A stretch of 35,718 nt of DNA from Betaproteobacteria bacterium (GTDB lineage: Bacteria; Pseudomonadota; Gammaproteobacteria; Burkholderiales; SG8-41), in NCBI GenBank assembly GCA_023266245.1, contig JAHFRO010000023.1:1-35718 (forward strand), read 5' to 3'. Position 1 is the first letter of the stretch; the number at the start of each line of letters is the position of its first letter. Below the pieces are notes generated by a model. The model had not been told where the DNA came from. It was given only the letters and a program-made list of their open reading frames with translations, and did not search any database. This document shows positions 7,638 through 14,931 of the stretch, piece after piece. Position numbers and translations under genes: made by a program.

Positions 7638-8408
7638 TCATCCGGTAGCGGCGCGGTTCAGCATCTCGCCGGCGAGCGCGAGATACGCCTGCGCGCCCTT
7701 CGAGTCCTTGTCGAACTTCAGCGCCGGCACCCCGAAGCTCGGCGCCTCCGCAAGACGCACGTTGCGCGGGATCACGGTGCGGTACACCTTGTCGCCGAAA
7801 TGCTCGAGCAATTGCGCCGAGACCTGCCGCGCCAGCGTGTTGCGCGGGTCGTACATGGTGCGCAGCAGCCCCTCGATCTCCAGCCCCGGATTGAGATGCG
7901 CGCGCACCTTCTTGATGGTCTGGACCAGGTCGCTCAAGCCCTCCAGCGCGTAGTACTCGCACTGCATCGGGATCATCACCGCGTGGGCCGCGGTCAGCCC
8001 GTTCACCGTGAGCAGGTTCAGCGCCGGCGGGCAGTCGATCAGGATGAAATCGTAGTCGTGGGCGGTTTCGGCGAGCGCCTCCTTCAGCCGCTTCTCGCGC
8101 CGCTCGAGCTCGACCATCTCGACCTCGGCTCCGGCGAGATCCCGGTTGGCCGGGATCAGGTCGTACCCGCCGTTCTCGGAGCGCTGCCGTACCTCACCGA
8201 TACGCTTGCCGCCCAGCAACACGTGGTAGACCGTGGCCGCGAGCATGCGCTTGTCCACCCCGCTGCCCATGGTGGCATTGCCCTGGGGATCGATGTCGAC
8301 CAGCAACACGCGCTGGTGCGCCACGGCGAGGCTCGCCGCCAGGTTGACCCCGGTGGTGGTCTTGCCGACACCGCCTTTCTGATTGGTGATGGCGAGGATT
8401 TTCGTCAT
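7638..8408 (-). CDS. parA: Chromosome-partitioning ATPase ParA (Soj)
   Basis: Deviant Walker-A ATPase that binds nucleoid DNA and is cycled by ParB to move origins; Soj homologues also influence DnaA. It is 256 residues. The deviant P-loop KGGVGKTT is at residues 11-18, with DIDPQGNAT near 38-46 and LIDCPPALNLLTVN as the Walker B region. The start is only 4 bases from the rsmG stop, with GAGG inside the end of rsmG serving as ribosome-binding site. Operon: mnmG-rsmG-parA-parB. Confidence 0.97.
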   Translation of the reverse strand: MTKILAITNQKGGVGKTTTGVNLAASLAVAHQRVLLVDIDPQGNATMGSGVDKRMLAATVYHVLLGGKRIGEVRQRSENGGYDLIPANRDLAGAEVEMVELERREKRLKEALAETAHDYDFILIDCPPALNLLTVNGLTAAHAVMIPMQCEYYALEGLSDLVQTIKKVRAHLNPGLEIEGLLRTMYDPRNTLARQVSAQLLEHFGDKVYRTVIPRNVRLAEAPSFGVPALKFDKDSKGAQAYLALAGEMLNRAATG

Positions 8409-8412
8409 CGCC

Positions 8413-9036
8413 TCACGTCCCCTCGATCAGCACCAGGTGGCGTGCGCCGCGCACCGTCGGAACGGCGAGCGGGACCACGCGCTTCAACCGGTATCCCGCC
8501 GGCAGCTGCGTGAGCTCCTCGTAGGGATAAACGCCCTTCATTGCCGCCAGCTCGCCACCGGGCGCCACGAGGCGTCCTGCGAGCGCCGCAAACTCCCGCA
8601 GGTCAGAGAATGCGCGCGAGATGACGAGCCCGAACGGGTGTGCCGGCCGCCACTGCTCCACGCGCTCACACACCACTTCCACATTGGACAACTCGAGTTC
8701 GATCGCCGCCTGTCGCAGAAACGCCGCCTTCTTGTGGCTGGAATCGAGCAACGTCACCTGCGCGAGCGGCAGCGCGAGCGCGAGCGGGATGCCGGGCAGG
8801 CCTGCACCGCTGCCGACATCGAGGATGGTGGCGGCCGAGACATGGGGCACCACCGCCAGGCAGTCGAGCAGATGGTGGCTCACCATCCTCGGCGCCTCGC
8901 GCACTGCGGTCAGGTTGTAAACCTTGTTCCACTTCTGCAGCAGCGCCAGGTAATCGAGCAGGCGCTGCTGCGTGGGTGGCGGCACCGTGAGGCTGAGCAG
9001 CGCGATGCCTTGCGCGAGCTTCGCCGCAAGGCTCAT
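8413..9036 (-). CDS. rsmG: 16S rRNA (guanine527-N7)-methyltransferase RsmG
   Basis: Methylates G527 in the 530 loop of 16S rRNA using S-adenosylmethionine; loss of this enzyme is linked to low-level streptomycin resistance in other bacteria. It is 207 residues. The SAM-binding motif ILDVGSGAGLPGIP is at residues 71-84, followed by VTLLDSSHKKAAFL and ISRAFSDL. Its ATG overlaps the mnmG stop codon in an ATGA arrangement (9033-9036), implying translational coupling. Confidence 0.97.
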   Translation of the reverse strand: MSLAAKLAQGIALLSLTVPPPTQQRLLDYLALLQKWNKVYNLTAVREAPRMVSHHLLDCLAVVPHVSAATILDVGSGAGLPGIPLALALPLAQVTLLDSSHKKAAFLRQAAIELELSNVEVVCERVEQWRPAHPFGLVISRAFSDLREFAALAGRLVAPGGELAAMKGVYPYEELTQLPAGYRLKRVVPLAVPTVRGARHLVLIEGT

Positions 9037-10970
9037 GCCGTCTTGCTGGCGGCGCGGCCGGATTCGCCCGAGCTCGAGCGCGCACCGGTGCGGGCGGCGG
9101 CGAAACCGCGCTTCAGCTGCACCAGCAGCACCGAGATCGCTGCCGGGGTGATGCCCGAAATGCGCGCCGCCTGGCCGAGCGTCTCGGGACGGTGCTGATT
9201 GAGCTTCTGCTGCGCCTCCACCGACAACCCGCGCACCTGGGTGTAGTCCACGTCGGCCGGCAGCGGCATGTTCTCGTAGTGCTCGTGGCGCGCGATCTCT
9301 TCGCGCTGGCGCTCGATGTAGCCCTGGTACTTGGCCTGTATTTCGACCTGCTCCGCGACCCGCGGATCTGCAACCCCCGGGCCGGCGCCCGGCAGCGTCA
9401 TGAGTTGGGCGTAGCCGACGTCGGGGCGCCGCAGCAACTCGTCCAGCGTACAGTCGCGCTCGAGCGGCTGGCCCATCACGCGCTCCGCCGCGCCGGCCGG
9501 CAGCCGCCGCGGGTTGACCCAGGTGCTCTTCAGCCTCTCCTGTTCGCGCGCGAACGCTTCGCGTTTGCGCGCGAACGCTTCCCAGCGCGCGTCATCCACT
9601 ACCCCCAGATGTCGTCCGATTTCGGTCAGGCGCAAATCGGCGTTGTCTTCGCGCAGACTCAAGCGGTACTCGGCGCGGCTGGTAAACATGCGATACGGTT
9701 CGGACACCCCGCGTGTGATGAGATCGTCCACCAGCACGCCGAGGTAAGCCTGGTTGCGGCGCGGGCACCACGGCGCGCGTTCCTTGACGAACAGCGCGGC
9801 GTTGATGCCGGCCAGCATCCCCTGGGCCGCCGCCTCCTCGTAGCCGGTGGTGCCGTTGATCTGCCCGGCGAAAAACAGCCCTGCGATCGCCTTCGTTTCG
9901 AGCGAGCTTTTAAGTCCCCGCGGATCGAAGTAGTCGTATTCGATGGCATAGCCGGGACGCGTGATGTGCGCGCGCTCGAGGCCCTTGATCGAGCGCACCA
10001 GCGCGTACTGCACATCGAACGGCAGGCTCGTGGCTATGCCATTGGGATAAAACTCGCTGACCGTCAGCCCCTCCGGCTCGAGAAATATCTGATGCGAGGC
10101 CTTGCCGGCGAAGCGCACCACCTTGTCTTCGATTGACGGGCAGTAGCGCGGGCCGATGCCTTCGATCACGCCGGTGTAAAGCGGTGAGCGGCCGAGACCG
10201 CTCAAGATGATGTCGTGGGTGCGTGCGTTGGTGTGCGTGATCCAGCACGGCAGCTGCGGCGGGTGCTGCTCGCGCCGCCCGAGGAACGAAAACACCGGGG
10301 TGGGCTCGTCGCCCGGCTGCTCGGTCATCTCCGAAAAATCGATGCTGCGCCCGTCGATGCGCGGCGGCGTGCCGGTCTTGAGCCGCCCCACGGGCAGCTT
10401 GAGCTCGCGCAAGCGCCGCGCCAGGGTGAGCGCCGGCGGATCTCCTGCGCGACCGGCCTGATAGTTCTGCAAGCCGACGTGGACGAGACCCGCGAGAAAG
10501 GTGCCGGTCGTGAACACGACTGCGGAAGCATCAAAGCGAATACCGATCTGGGTCACCACTCCGGTGACGCGATCACCTGCGAGCGTGAGGTCATCCACCG
10601 CCTGCTGAAAAATGCGCAGGTTCGGTTGATTCTCCAAACGACCGCGGATCGCCTTTCTGTAAAACACACGGTCGGCTTGGGCGCGGGTGGCACGCACCGC
10701 AGGGCCTTTGCGCGAATTGAGGATGCGGAACTGTATGCCGGCCTCGTCTGTGGCCGCCGCCATAGCTCCCCCAAGCGCATCTATCTCTTTGACTAAATGG
10801 CCTTTTCCAATACCGCCGATCGAAGGATTGCAAGACATCTGCCCCAAGGTTTCGACGCTATGGGTCAGCAACAGGGTGTTGCACCCCATGCGCGCTGCTG
10901 CGAGCGCGGCCTCGGTGCCAGCATGTCCACCACCGACCACAATAATATCAAATTTTTCAAATAGTTGCAT
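9033..10970 (-). CDS. mnmG: tRNA uridine-5-carboxymethylaminomethyl modification enzyme MnmG
   Basis: FAD-dependent partner of MnmE that installs cmnm5 or nm5 groups on wobble uridine 34 of several tRNAs. It is 645 residues from the ATG at 10970 (MQLFEKFDIIVVGGGHAG). An in-frame ATG at 10982 would add four residues and has no better ribosome-binding site. The FAD-binding GGGHAG is at residues 13-18. Family blocks SCNPSIGGIGKGHL, RVGRLKTGTPPRI-type (here PVGRLKTGTPPRID), GVIEGIGPRYCPSIEDK, EYDYFDPRGLK and TTGYEEAAAQG are all present. It overlaps rsmG by 4 bases. The 175-base gap to mnmE upstream holds two parS-like palindromes. Confidence 0.98.
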   Translation of the reverse strand: MQLFEKFDIIVVGGGHAGTEAALAAARMGCNTLLLTHSVETLGQMSCNPSIGGIGKGHLVKEIDALGGAMAAATDEAGIQFRILNSRKGPAVRATRAQADRVFYRKAIRGRLENQPNLRIFQQAVDDLTLAGDRVTGVVTQIGIRFDASAVVFTTGTFLAGLVHVGLQNYQAGRAGDPPALTLARRLRELKLPVGRLKTGTPPRIDGRSIDFSEMTEQPGDEPTPVFSFLGRREQHPPQLPCWITHTNARTHDIILSGLGRSPLYTGVIEGIGPRYCPSIEDKVVRFAGKASHQIFLEPEGLTVSEFYPNGIATSLPFDVQYALVRSIKGLERAHITRPGYAIEYDYFDPRGLKSSLETKAIAGLFFAGQINGTTGYEEAAAQGMLAGINAALFVKERAPWCPRRNQAYLGVLVDDLITRGVSEPYRMFTSRAEYRLSLREDNADLRLTEIGRHLGVVDDARWEAFARKREAFAREQERLKSTWVNPRRLPAGAAERVMGQPLERDCTLDELLRRPDVGYAQLMTLPGAGPGVADPRVAEQVEIQAKYQGYIERQREEIARHEHYENMPLPADVDYTQVRGLSVEAQQKLNQHRPETLGQAARISGITPAAISVLLVQLKRGFAAARTGARSSSGESGRAASKTA

Positions 10971-11050
10971 TGATGTTCTCATTCCGCAGACGGATACCAT
11001 GATAACGCAAAACCAGTCGCAGTAGAACCTGCGCTGAGCAGCTCCAGGCT

Positions 11051-11066
11051 AGTTTCACGTGAAACC
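11051..11066. promoter_or_regulatory. parS site 1 (ParB-binding palindrome)
   Basis: AGTTTCACGTGAAACC contains the perfect 14-bp palindrome GTTTCACGTGAAAC. It matches the widely conserved parS consensus TGTTTCACGTGAAACA at 14 of 16 positions, differing only at the two outermost bases. It lies 81 bases upstream of the mnmG start, and parA/parB are in the same gene cluster. Confidence 0.9.
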
Positions 11067-11120
11067 TTAGTTCCACTAAAAGAGATCCCGCCCAATTCCA
11101 TGCTGCGGCGCAGCATAGAC

Positions 11121-11140
11121 CCTGTTCCACGTGGAACAGG
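11121..11140. promoter_or_regulatory. parS site 2 (variant, 20-bp perfect palindrome)
   Basis: CCTGTTCCACGTGGAACAGG is a perfect 20-bp palindrome whose inner 16 bases, TGTTCCACGTGGAACA, differ from parS consensus only by a symmetric T-to-C/A-to-G change. It starts 5 bases beyond the mnmE stop codon. Its centre is 72 bp from the centre of site 1. Confidence 0.75.
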
Positions 11141-11145
11141 CCATC

Positions 11146-12486
11146 CTACTTGCCGATACAGAAGCGGGAGAAAATTTCCCCCAACAGATCGTCGGCGGTG
11201 TATTCGCCGGTAATCGCACCGAGGGCCTCCTGCGCCAGGCGTAACTCCTCGGCAAACAGTTCGAGTTGGCGCCCGAGCTGGGTTGCCTGCTCCAGATGCG
11301 CCTGTGCCGCGCCCAATGCCTGCAAGTGGCGCTCGCGGGCCATGAACAAGCCCTCCCCGCTGCCGTGCCAACCCACGGTGTCGAGCAGCGCCTGGCGCAG
11401 CCGCTCGATCCCTGCTCCCGTCTTGGCCGAGAGCCAGACCACGGTGGCGCCGTCAACGCGTTCCACAGCCGGAGCGCGCCCGACGAGATCGATCTTGTTC
11501 ATGACCCGGATACAGGGAAGCCGGCCCGGTAGTCGGGCCAGGATGTCACGATCCCCTTGGGTTTCGCCGACCGTGGCATCGACCACCAACAGCACGAGAT
11601 CGGCGCGCTCGATCGCAGCCCAGGTGCGGGCGATGCTGAGCTTTTCCACCGGGTCGCTGGACGCGCGCAGCCCCGCCGTGTCGATGATGTGCGCCGGCAC
11701 GCCGTTGACAACGACGCTCTCGCGGATCGCATCCCGGGTAGTGCCCGGAATGTCGGTGACGATAGCGAGTTCCTCCCCGACCATGCGGTTGAGCAGGCTC
11801 GATTTGCCGACGTTGGGTTGCCCGGCAAGCACCACATGCATGCCCTCGCGCAGCAGGCTCCCCTGCTGCGCTGCCTGCTGCACCTGGGCGAGCCGGGTAC
11901 GCACCGCAGCGAGCCGGCCATCGGCGTCGGCGCGCCTGAGGAACTCGACATCCTCCTCCGGGAAATCGAGCGTGGCTTCCACCAATGTGCGCAATTCGAT
12001 CAGCGCGCGCGCGAGTTCTCCGATGCGCTCGGAGAACTCGCCCTGGAGCGAGCGCAGCGCGCAGCGCACGGCCTGAGCGGTGGTGGCATCGATCAAGTCC
12101 ACCACGCTCTCCGCCTGCGCCAGATCGAGCTTGTCGTTGAGGTAGGCGCGCTTGGTGAACTCCCCCGGCTCGGCGAGGCGCGCGCCCAGCTCGAGACAGC
12201 GCCTGAGCAGCAGCTGCAGCACCACCGGCCCGCCGTGTCCCTGCAGCTCGAGCACCTCCTCCCCGGTATAGGAATGCGGCGCCGGAAAGTAGAGTGCGAT
12301 GCCCTGATCAATTACCTCGCCGTCAGTTCCCAGGAAATCCGTCAGCACCGCTCGCCGCGGCGCCAAGCGTCGGCGGACGAGCTGCGCGATCAGATCAGTA
12401 AGCCGGGGCCCGGAGATGCGCACCACCCCGATGCCGCTGCGCCCCGGGGCGGTGGCGATCGCTGCGATGGTGTCGCTCGTCCTCAT
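11146..12486 (-). CDS. mnmE: tRNA modification GTPase MnmE
   Basis: GTPase partner of MnmG in wobble-uridine modification. It is 446 residues. The N-terminal formyl-THF-binding domain opens MRTSDTIAAIATAPGRSGIG, the helical domain surrounds a central G domain with G1 loop GQPNVGKSS at 222-230, then IPGTTRD, DTAGLR and NKID. The protein ends in FCIGK, the invariant C-terminal motif with the catalytic cysteine. The apparent ribosome-binding site GGAG is only two bases from the ATG and overlaps a 16-bp GC palindrome. Confidence 0.98.
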   Translation of the reverse strand: MRTSDTIAAIATAPGRSGIGVVRISGPRLTDLIAQLVRRRLAPRRAVLTDFLGTDGEVIDQGIALYFPAPHSYTGEEVLELQGHGGPVVLQLLLRRCLELGARLAEPGEFTKRAYLNDKLDLAQAESVVDLIDATTAQAVRCALRSLQGEFSERIGELARALIELRTLVEATLDFPEEDVEFLRRADADGRLAAVRTRLAQVQQAAQQGSLLREGMHVVLAGQPNVGKSSLLNRMVGEELAIVTDIPGTTRDAIRESVVVNGVPAHIIDTAGLRASSDPVEKLSIARTWAAIERADLVLLVVDATVGETQGDRDILARLPGRLPCIRVMNKIDLVGRAPAVERVDGATVVWLSAKTGAGIERLRQALLDTVGWHGSGEGLFMARERHLQALGAAQAHLEQATQLGRQLELFAEELRLAQEALGAITGEYTADDLLGEIFSRFCIGK

Positions 12487-12490
12487 GACT

Positions 12491-12506
12491 CCGGCGCGCG
12501 CGCCGG
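12491..12506. other. 16-bp GC palindrome over the mnmE ribosome-binding site
   Basis: CCGGCGCGCGCGCCGG is a perfect palindrome that can fold as a 6-bp stem with a CGCG loop. On the mnmE mRNA it occupies about -5 to -20 from the ATG, so its 3' arm contains the GG of the GGAG ribosome-binding site. Sequestration of that site is inference. Confidence 0.5.
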
Positions 12507-12535
12507 GGGTGTCAGCGTATCATCCCGCACCGCCG

Positions 12536-14197
12536 CTAATTCTTGCGTGGTGCGTTTGCGGCCGTGCGCTCGATGGCGCGCGTGATTTGCCATTGCTGCG
12601 CGATCGAGAGCACGTTGTTGACCAGCCAATACAGAACCAGCCCTGCGGGGAAAAAGAAGAAGAAGATACTAAAGACCACCGGCATGATCTTCATCATCTT
12701 GGCTTGCACCGGGTCCGGCGGCTCCGGATTGAGCCAGGTCTGCACAATCATGGTAAGCCCCATCAGCACCGGCAAGATGAACCAGGGATCGGGCGCGGCG
12801 AGGTCGTCTATCCACAGCATGAAGGGAGCGTGCCGTAGCTCAACGCTAGCCAGCAACACCCAATATAGTGCAATAAAAACAGGTATTTGCACTATAATCG
12901 GCATGCAGCCCCCGAGCGGATTGATCTTCTCGGTTTTGTAAAGTTCCATCATCGCCTGCTGCATGCGCTGGCGGTCGTTGCCGTACTGGTCCTTGAGCTT
13001 TTGCAACTTGGGGGCGACCACTCGCATCTTGCCCATCGAACGGTAGCTCGCCGCCGACAGCGGGTAGAACAGCAGCTTGATGATCACGGTGAGCAGTATG
13101 ATCGCTATGCCCCAGTTGCCCGCCCATTGGTTGAGCCAGGCCAGCACCCAGAACAACGGCACCGCGATCACCGTCAGCCAGCCGTAGTCCACGGTGAGGT
13201 CGAGCCCCGGCGCAATCTTCGCCAGTTTCTCCTGTTCTTCCGGTCCGGCATAAAGCGGCACAGTGACGCTGGCAGTGTTGCCCGCCGCCACGGTGCCCGC
13301 CGGAACGATCACTCCCGCCGCATACAACCCGTCGTCGAGGCGCCGCGTATAGAACTCGCGCGGCGTTCCGTTGCGCGGTAACCACGCGCTGAAGAAGTAA
13401 TGCTGCAACATGGCGATCCAGCCGTCGTTGCTGTTCTTGGGGTACGGCGCCTTGGCTTTGTCGATGTCGGCGAACGGCAACTTCTGGAACTTTTCCTTAT
13501 CGGTGTAGACCGCCACACCGGTGAACGTCGGCAGCATCGCTGAGTCGCCCGCCGGCGGCTTGCCGTCGCGCACCACCTGGAAATAGGCGTACGGCTGGAT
13601 ACCGCTGGCGCCGTTGTTGGTGAGCTCGAAGCTAACGTCGACGAGATAGCTGCCACGGTGGAAGCGATAGATCTTGGTCACCTGGACGCCGCCCGCCGGC
13701 GGCGCGCTGAGCCGCACCTCCACGCGCTCCTCCCCGTCCGCTAGTTGATAGTTGTCGCCGGTGGCCGCGAACACCGTCCTGTGGTTGGGCAGCACGCCGC
13801 CGATCAGCCCGGACTGGGCAAGGTAGGTGCGGTCCGGGGTAGTCTCGAACAACACGAAATCCTTGCCCTTGTCGAGCGTGTCGCGGTGCTTCTTAAACTG
13901 CAGGCGGCGCAGATCCCCGCCGTAGGTGTTGAGATGCGCGATTAGCAGATCGGTCTCGACCCGGATCGGGGTACCCGCCTCGGGAGGGCGTTGTCCTTGC
14001 TGCGGCACTGCGGTCTGCGCTGCAATCAGTTGGTCGCTCGGGACCGGTGGCTGGGCGGCAGGGGGCGTGGCCTTGTCGGCCTTGTCGCGCGCGGTGGTCG
14101 CGGGCGGCGCCGGGTGCTGATCGCGCTGCCAGGCATCCAGCAGCAGGAACACTGAGAACGAGAAGACGAAAAACAAGATCAGGCGTTGCGAGTCCAT
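12536..14197 (-). CDS. yidC: Membrane protein insertase YidC
   Basis: Inserts membrane proteins, including ATP synthase subunit c, alone or with SecYEG. It is 553 residues, matching the Gram-negative form. An N-terminal membrane helix (about 5-22), a proline/alanine-rich linker, and a large periplasmic domain (about 75-340) are followed by the conserved helical core. The core starts near 355, with IIKLLFYPLSAASYRSMGKM carrying the conserved arginine and GGCMPIIVQIPVFIALYWVL after it. It lies between rnpA and mnmE. There is no yidD between rnpA and yidC, where it usually sits: only 30 bases separate them. Confidence 0.98.
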   Translation of the reverse strand: MDSQRLILFFVFSFSVFLLLDAWQRDQHPAPPATTARDKADKATPPAAQPPVPSDQLIAAQTAVPQQGQRPPEAGTPIRVETDLLIAHLNTYGGDLRRLQFKKHRDTLDKGKDFVLFETTPDRTYLAQSGLIGGVLPNHRTVFAATGDNYQLADGEERVEVRLSAPPAGGVQVTKIYRFHRGSYLVDVSFELTNNGASGIQPYAYFQVVRDGKPPAGDSAMLPTFTGVAVYTDKEKFQKLPFADIDKAKAPYPKNSNDGWIAMLQHYFFSAWLPRNGTPREFYTRRLDDGLYAAGVIVPAGTVAAGNTASVTVPLYAGPEEQEKLAKIAPGLDLTVDYGWLTVIAVPLFWVLAWLNQWAGNWGIAIILLTVIIKLLFYPLSAASYRSMGKMRVVAPKLQKLKDQYGNDRQRMQQAMMELYKTEKINPLGGCMPIIVQIPVFIALYWVLLASVELRHAPFMLWIDDLAAPDPWFILPVLMGLTMIVQTWLNPEPPDPVQAKMMKIMPVVFSIFFFFFPAGLVLYWLVNNVLSIAQQWQITRAIERTAANAPRKN

Positions 14198-14227
14198 GAC
14201 TGTGCCTTGCCGTCGCCGTGCACCGTC

Positions 14228-14605
14228 CTAGCCGTCGCGCGCGGGTGCCCGCGCACCGAGATCGACGAGCAATTTGGCAAGTTCGGCGCGCGCTGCGGCG
14301 CCGGCCCCGCGCGCCGGGCAGCGGCGCACCTGCACCACCACATCGATACCCGCCAAGCGGTGGCGGGTCATGCGAAACACTTCCCGCACCAGCCGCTTGG
14401 CCCGATTGCGGTCAACCGCACGCGGCACCACCTTCTTGCTGGCGATGATACCGATGCGCGCTTGAGACAGGCCATTCGTCCTGGCAAACAGGATGAAATG
14501 ACGGCGCGCTCCCGCTGCGCCTGCGGCCAGCGCCGCCGCGTACTGTTCGCGGCGTTGCAGCCTCGCCGCGCGCGGTAAAGTCAGTGCGGCAGGCGCTGTG
14601 CTCAG
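14228..14605 (-). CDS. rnpA: Ribonuclease P protein component, non-canonical start
   Basis: Protein cofactor of RNase P, which trims tRNA 5' leaders. The frame reads LPRAARLQRREQYAAAL, then HFILFARTNG, ARIGIIASKKVVPRAVDRN and RAKRLVREVFR, the last two being the RnpA signature. The only ATG (14431) would start after IIASKKV and delete the conserved N-terminal half. No ATG, GTG or TTG occurs upstream in frame as far as I read it, well into rpmH. The best candidates are CTG codons at 14605 (overlapping the rpmH stop as CTGA; 125 residues) or 14584 (MTLPRAARL; 118 residues). I give the longer. A sequencing error or translational coupling are alternatives. The identity is secure; the start is not. 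Confidence 0.88.
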   Translation of the reverse strand: MSTAPAALTLPRAARLQRREQYAAALAAGAAGARRHFILFARTNGLSQARIGIIASKKVVPRAVDRNRAKRLVREVFRMTRHRLAGIDVVVQVRRCPARGAGAAARAELAKLLVDLGARAPARDG

Positions 14606-14736
14606 ACGCCCAACCGCACGCGGCCTTTGGCGCGGCGTGCACGCAGCACCGCGCGCCCGCCGCGGGTGCGCATGCGCACGCGAAAGCCGTGGGTGCGCTT
14701 GCGGCGCGTCACCGACGGCTGATAGGTCCGTTTCAC
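14602..14736 (-). CDS. rpmH: Ribosomal protein bL34
   Basis: Small basic protein of the large ribosomal subunit. It is 44 residues: MKRTYQPSVTRRKRTHGF, then RVRMRTRGGRAVLRARRAKG and RVRLGV, the standard bL34 length and sequence. The start is GTG at 14734-14736 with a GGGGGC stretch upstream. The stop TGA at 14602-14604 overlaps the proposed CTG start of rnpA. A strong promoter candidate lies about 30-60 bases upstream. Confidence 0.97.
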   Translation of the reverse strand: MKRTYQPSVTRRKRTHGFRVRMRTRGGRAVLRARRAKGRVRLGV

Positions 14737-14768
14737 GTTTGGCTGCCCCCGCAGTTAAAAAGCGCGCT

Positions 14769-14798
14769 ATTACAACCTCTAATGTGCTGCCGTGTCAA
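14769..14798 (-). promoter_or_regulatory. Sigma70-type promoter of rpmH-rnpA
   Basis: Reading leftward, a perfect TTGACA (14793-14798) is followed after 18 bases by TGTAAT (14769-14774, five of six to TATAAT). Transcription would begin near 14762 and give a short leader before the rpmH GTG at 14736. This is the best -35/-10 pair I found in the window. Confidence 0.75.
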
Positions 14799-14842
14799 CC
14801 TCGGCGCGGTCGCAAAAAAACGCTGCATCATCGGCCGAAACC

Positions 14843-14851
14843 TGTGGATAA
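14843..14851 (-). promoter_or_regulatory. DnaA box upstream of dnaA
   Basis: TGTGGATAA is the exact reverse complement of the consensus box TTATCCACA. It lies 81 bases upstream of the dnaA start and overlaps the -35 element of the candidate dnaA promoter, as expected for DnaA autoregulation. Confidence 0.8.
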
Positions 14852-14873
14852 CTGCCTGCAAAAAGGATAAAAT
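14845..14873 (+). promoter_or_regulatory. Candidate dnaA promoter
   Basis: TGGATA (14845-14850, four of six to TTGACA) and TAAAAT (14868-14873, five of six to TATAAT) are 17 bases apart. The -35 lies inside the DnaA box at 14843-14851, so bound DnaA would compete with RNA polymerase. The predicted start is near 14880, leaving a leader of about 50 bases. Confidence 0.5.
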
Positions 14874-14931
14874 CCCGATCTGAAAAACGCCCCTTCGTCC
14901 GGGTCCGAATTCGAACTCCAACGCGACGCCG

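Noticed and set aside
14729..14742. CGTTTCACGTTTGG across the rpmH start, resembling parS
   Set aside because: Only one half-site matches; the second half is not GTGAAAC, and it is part of the coding start of rpmH.
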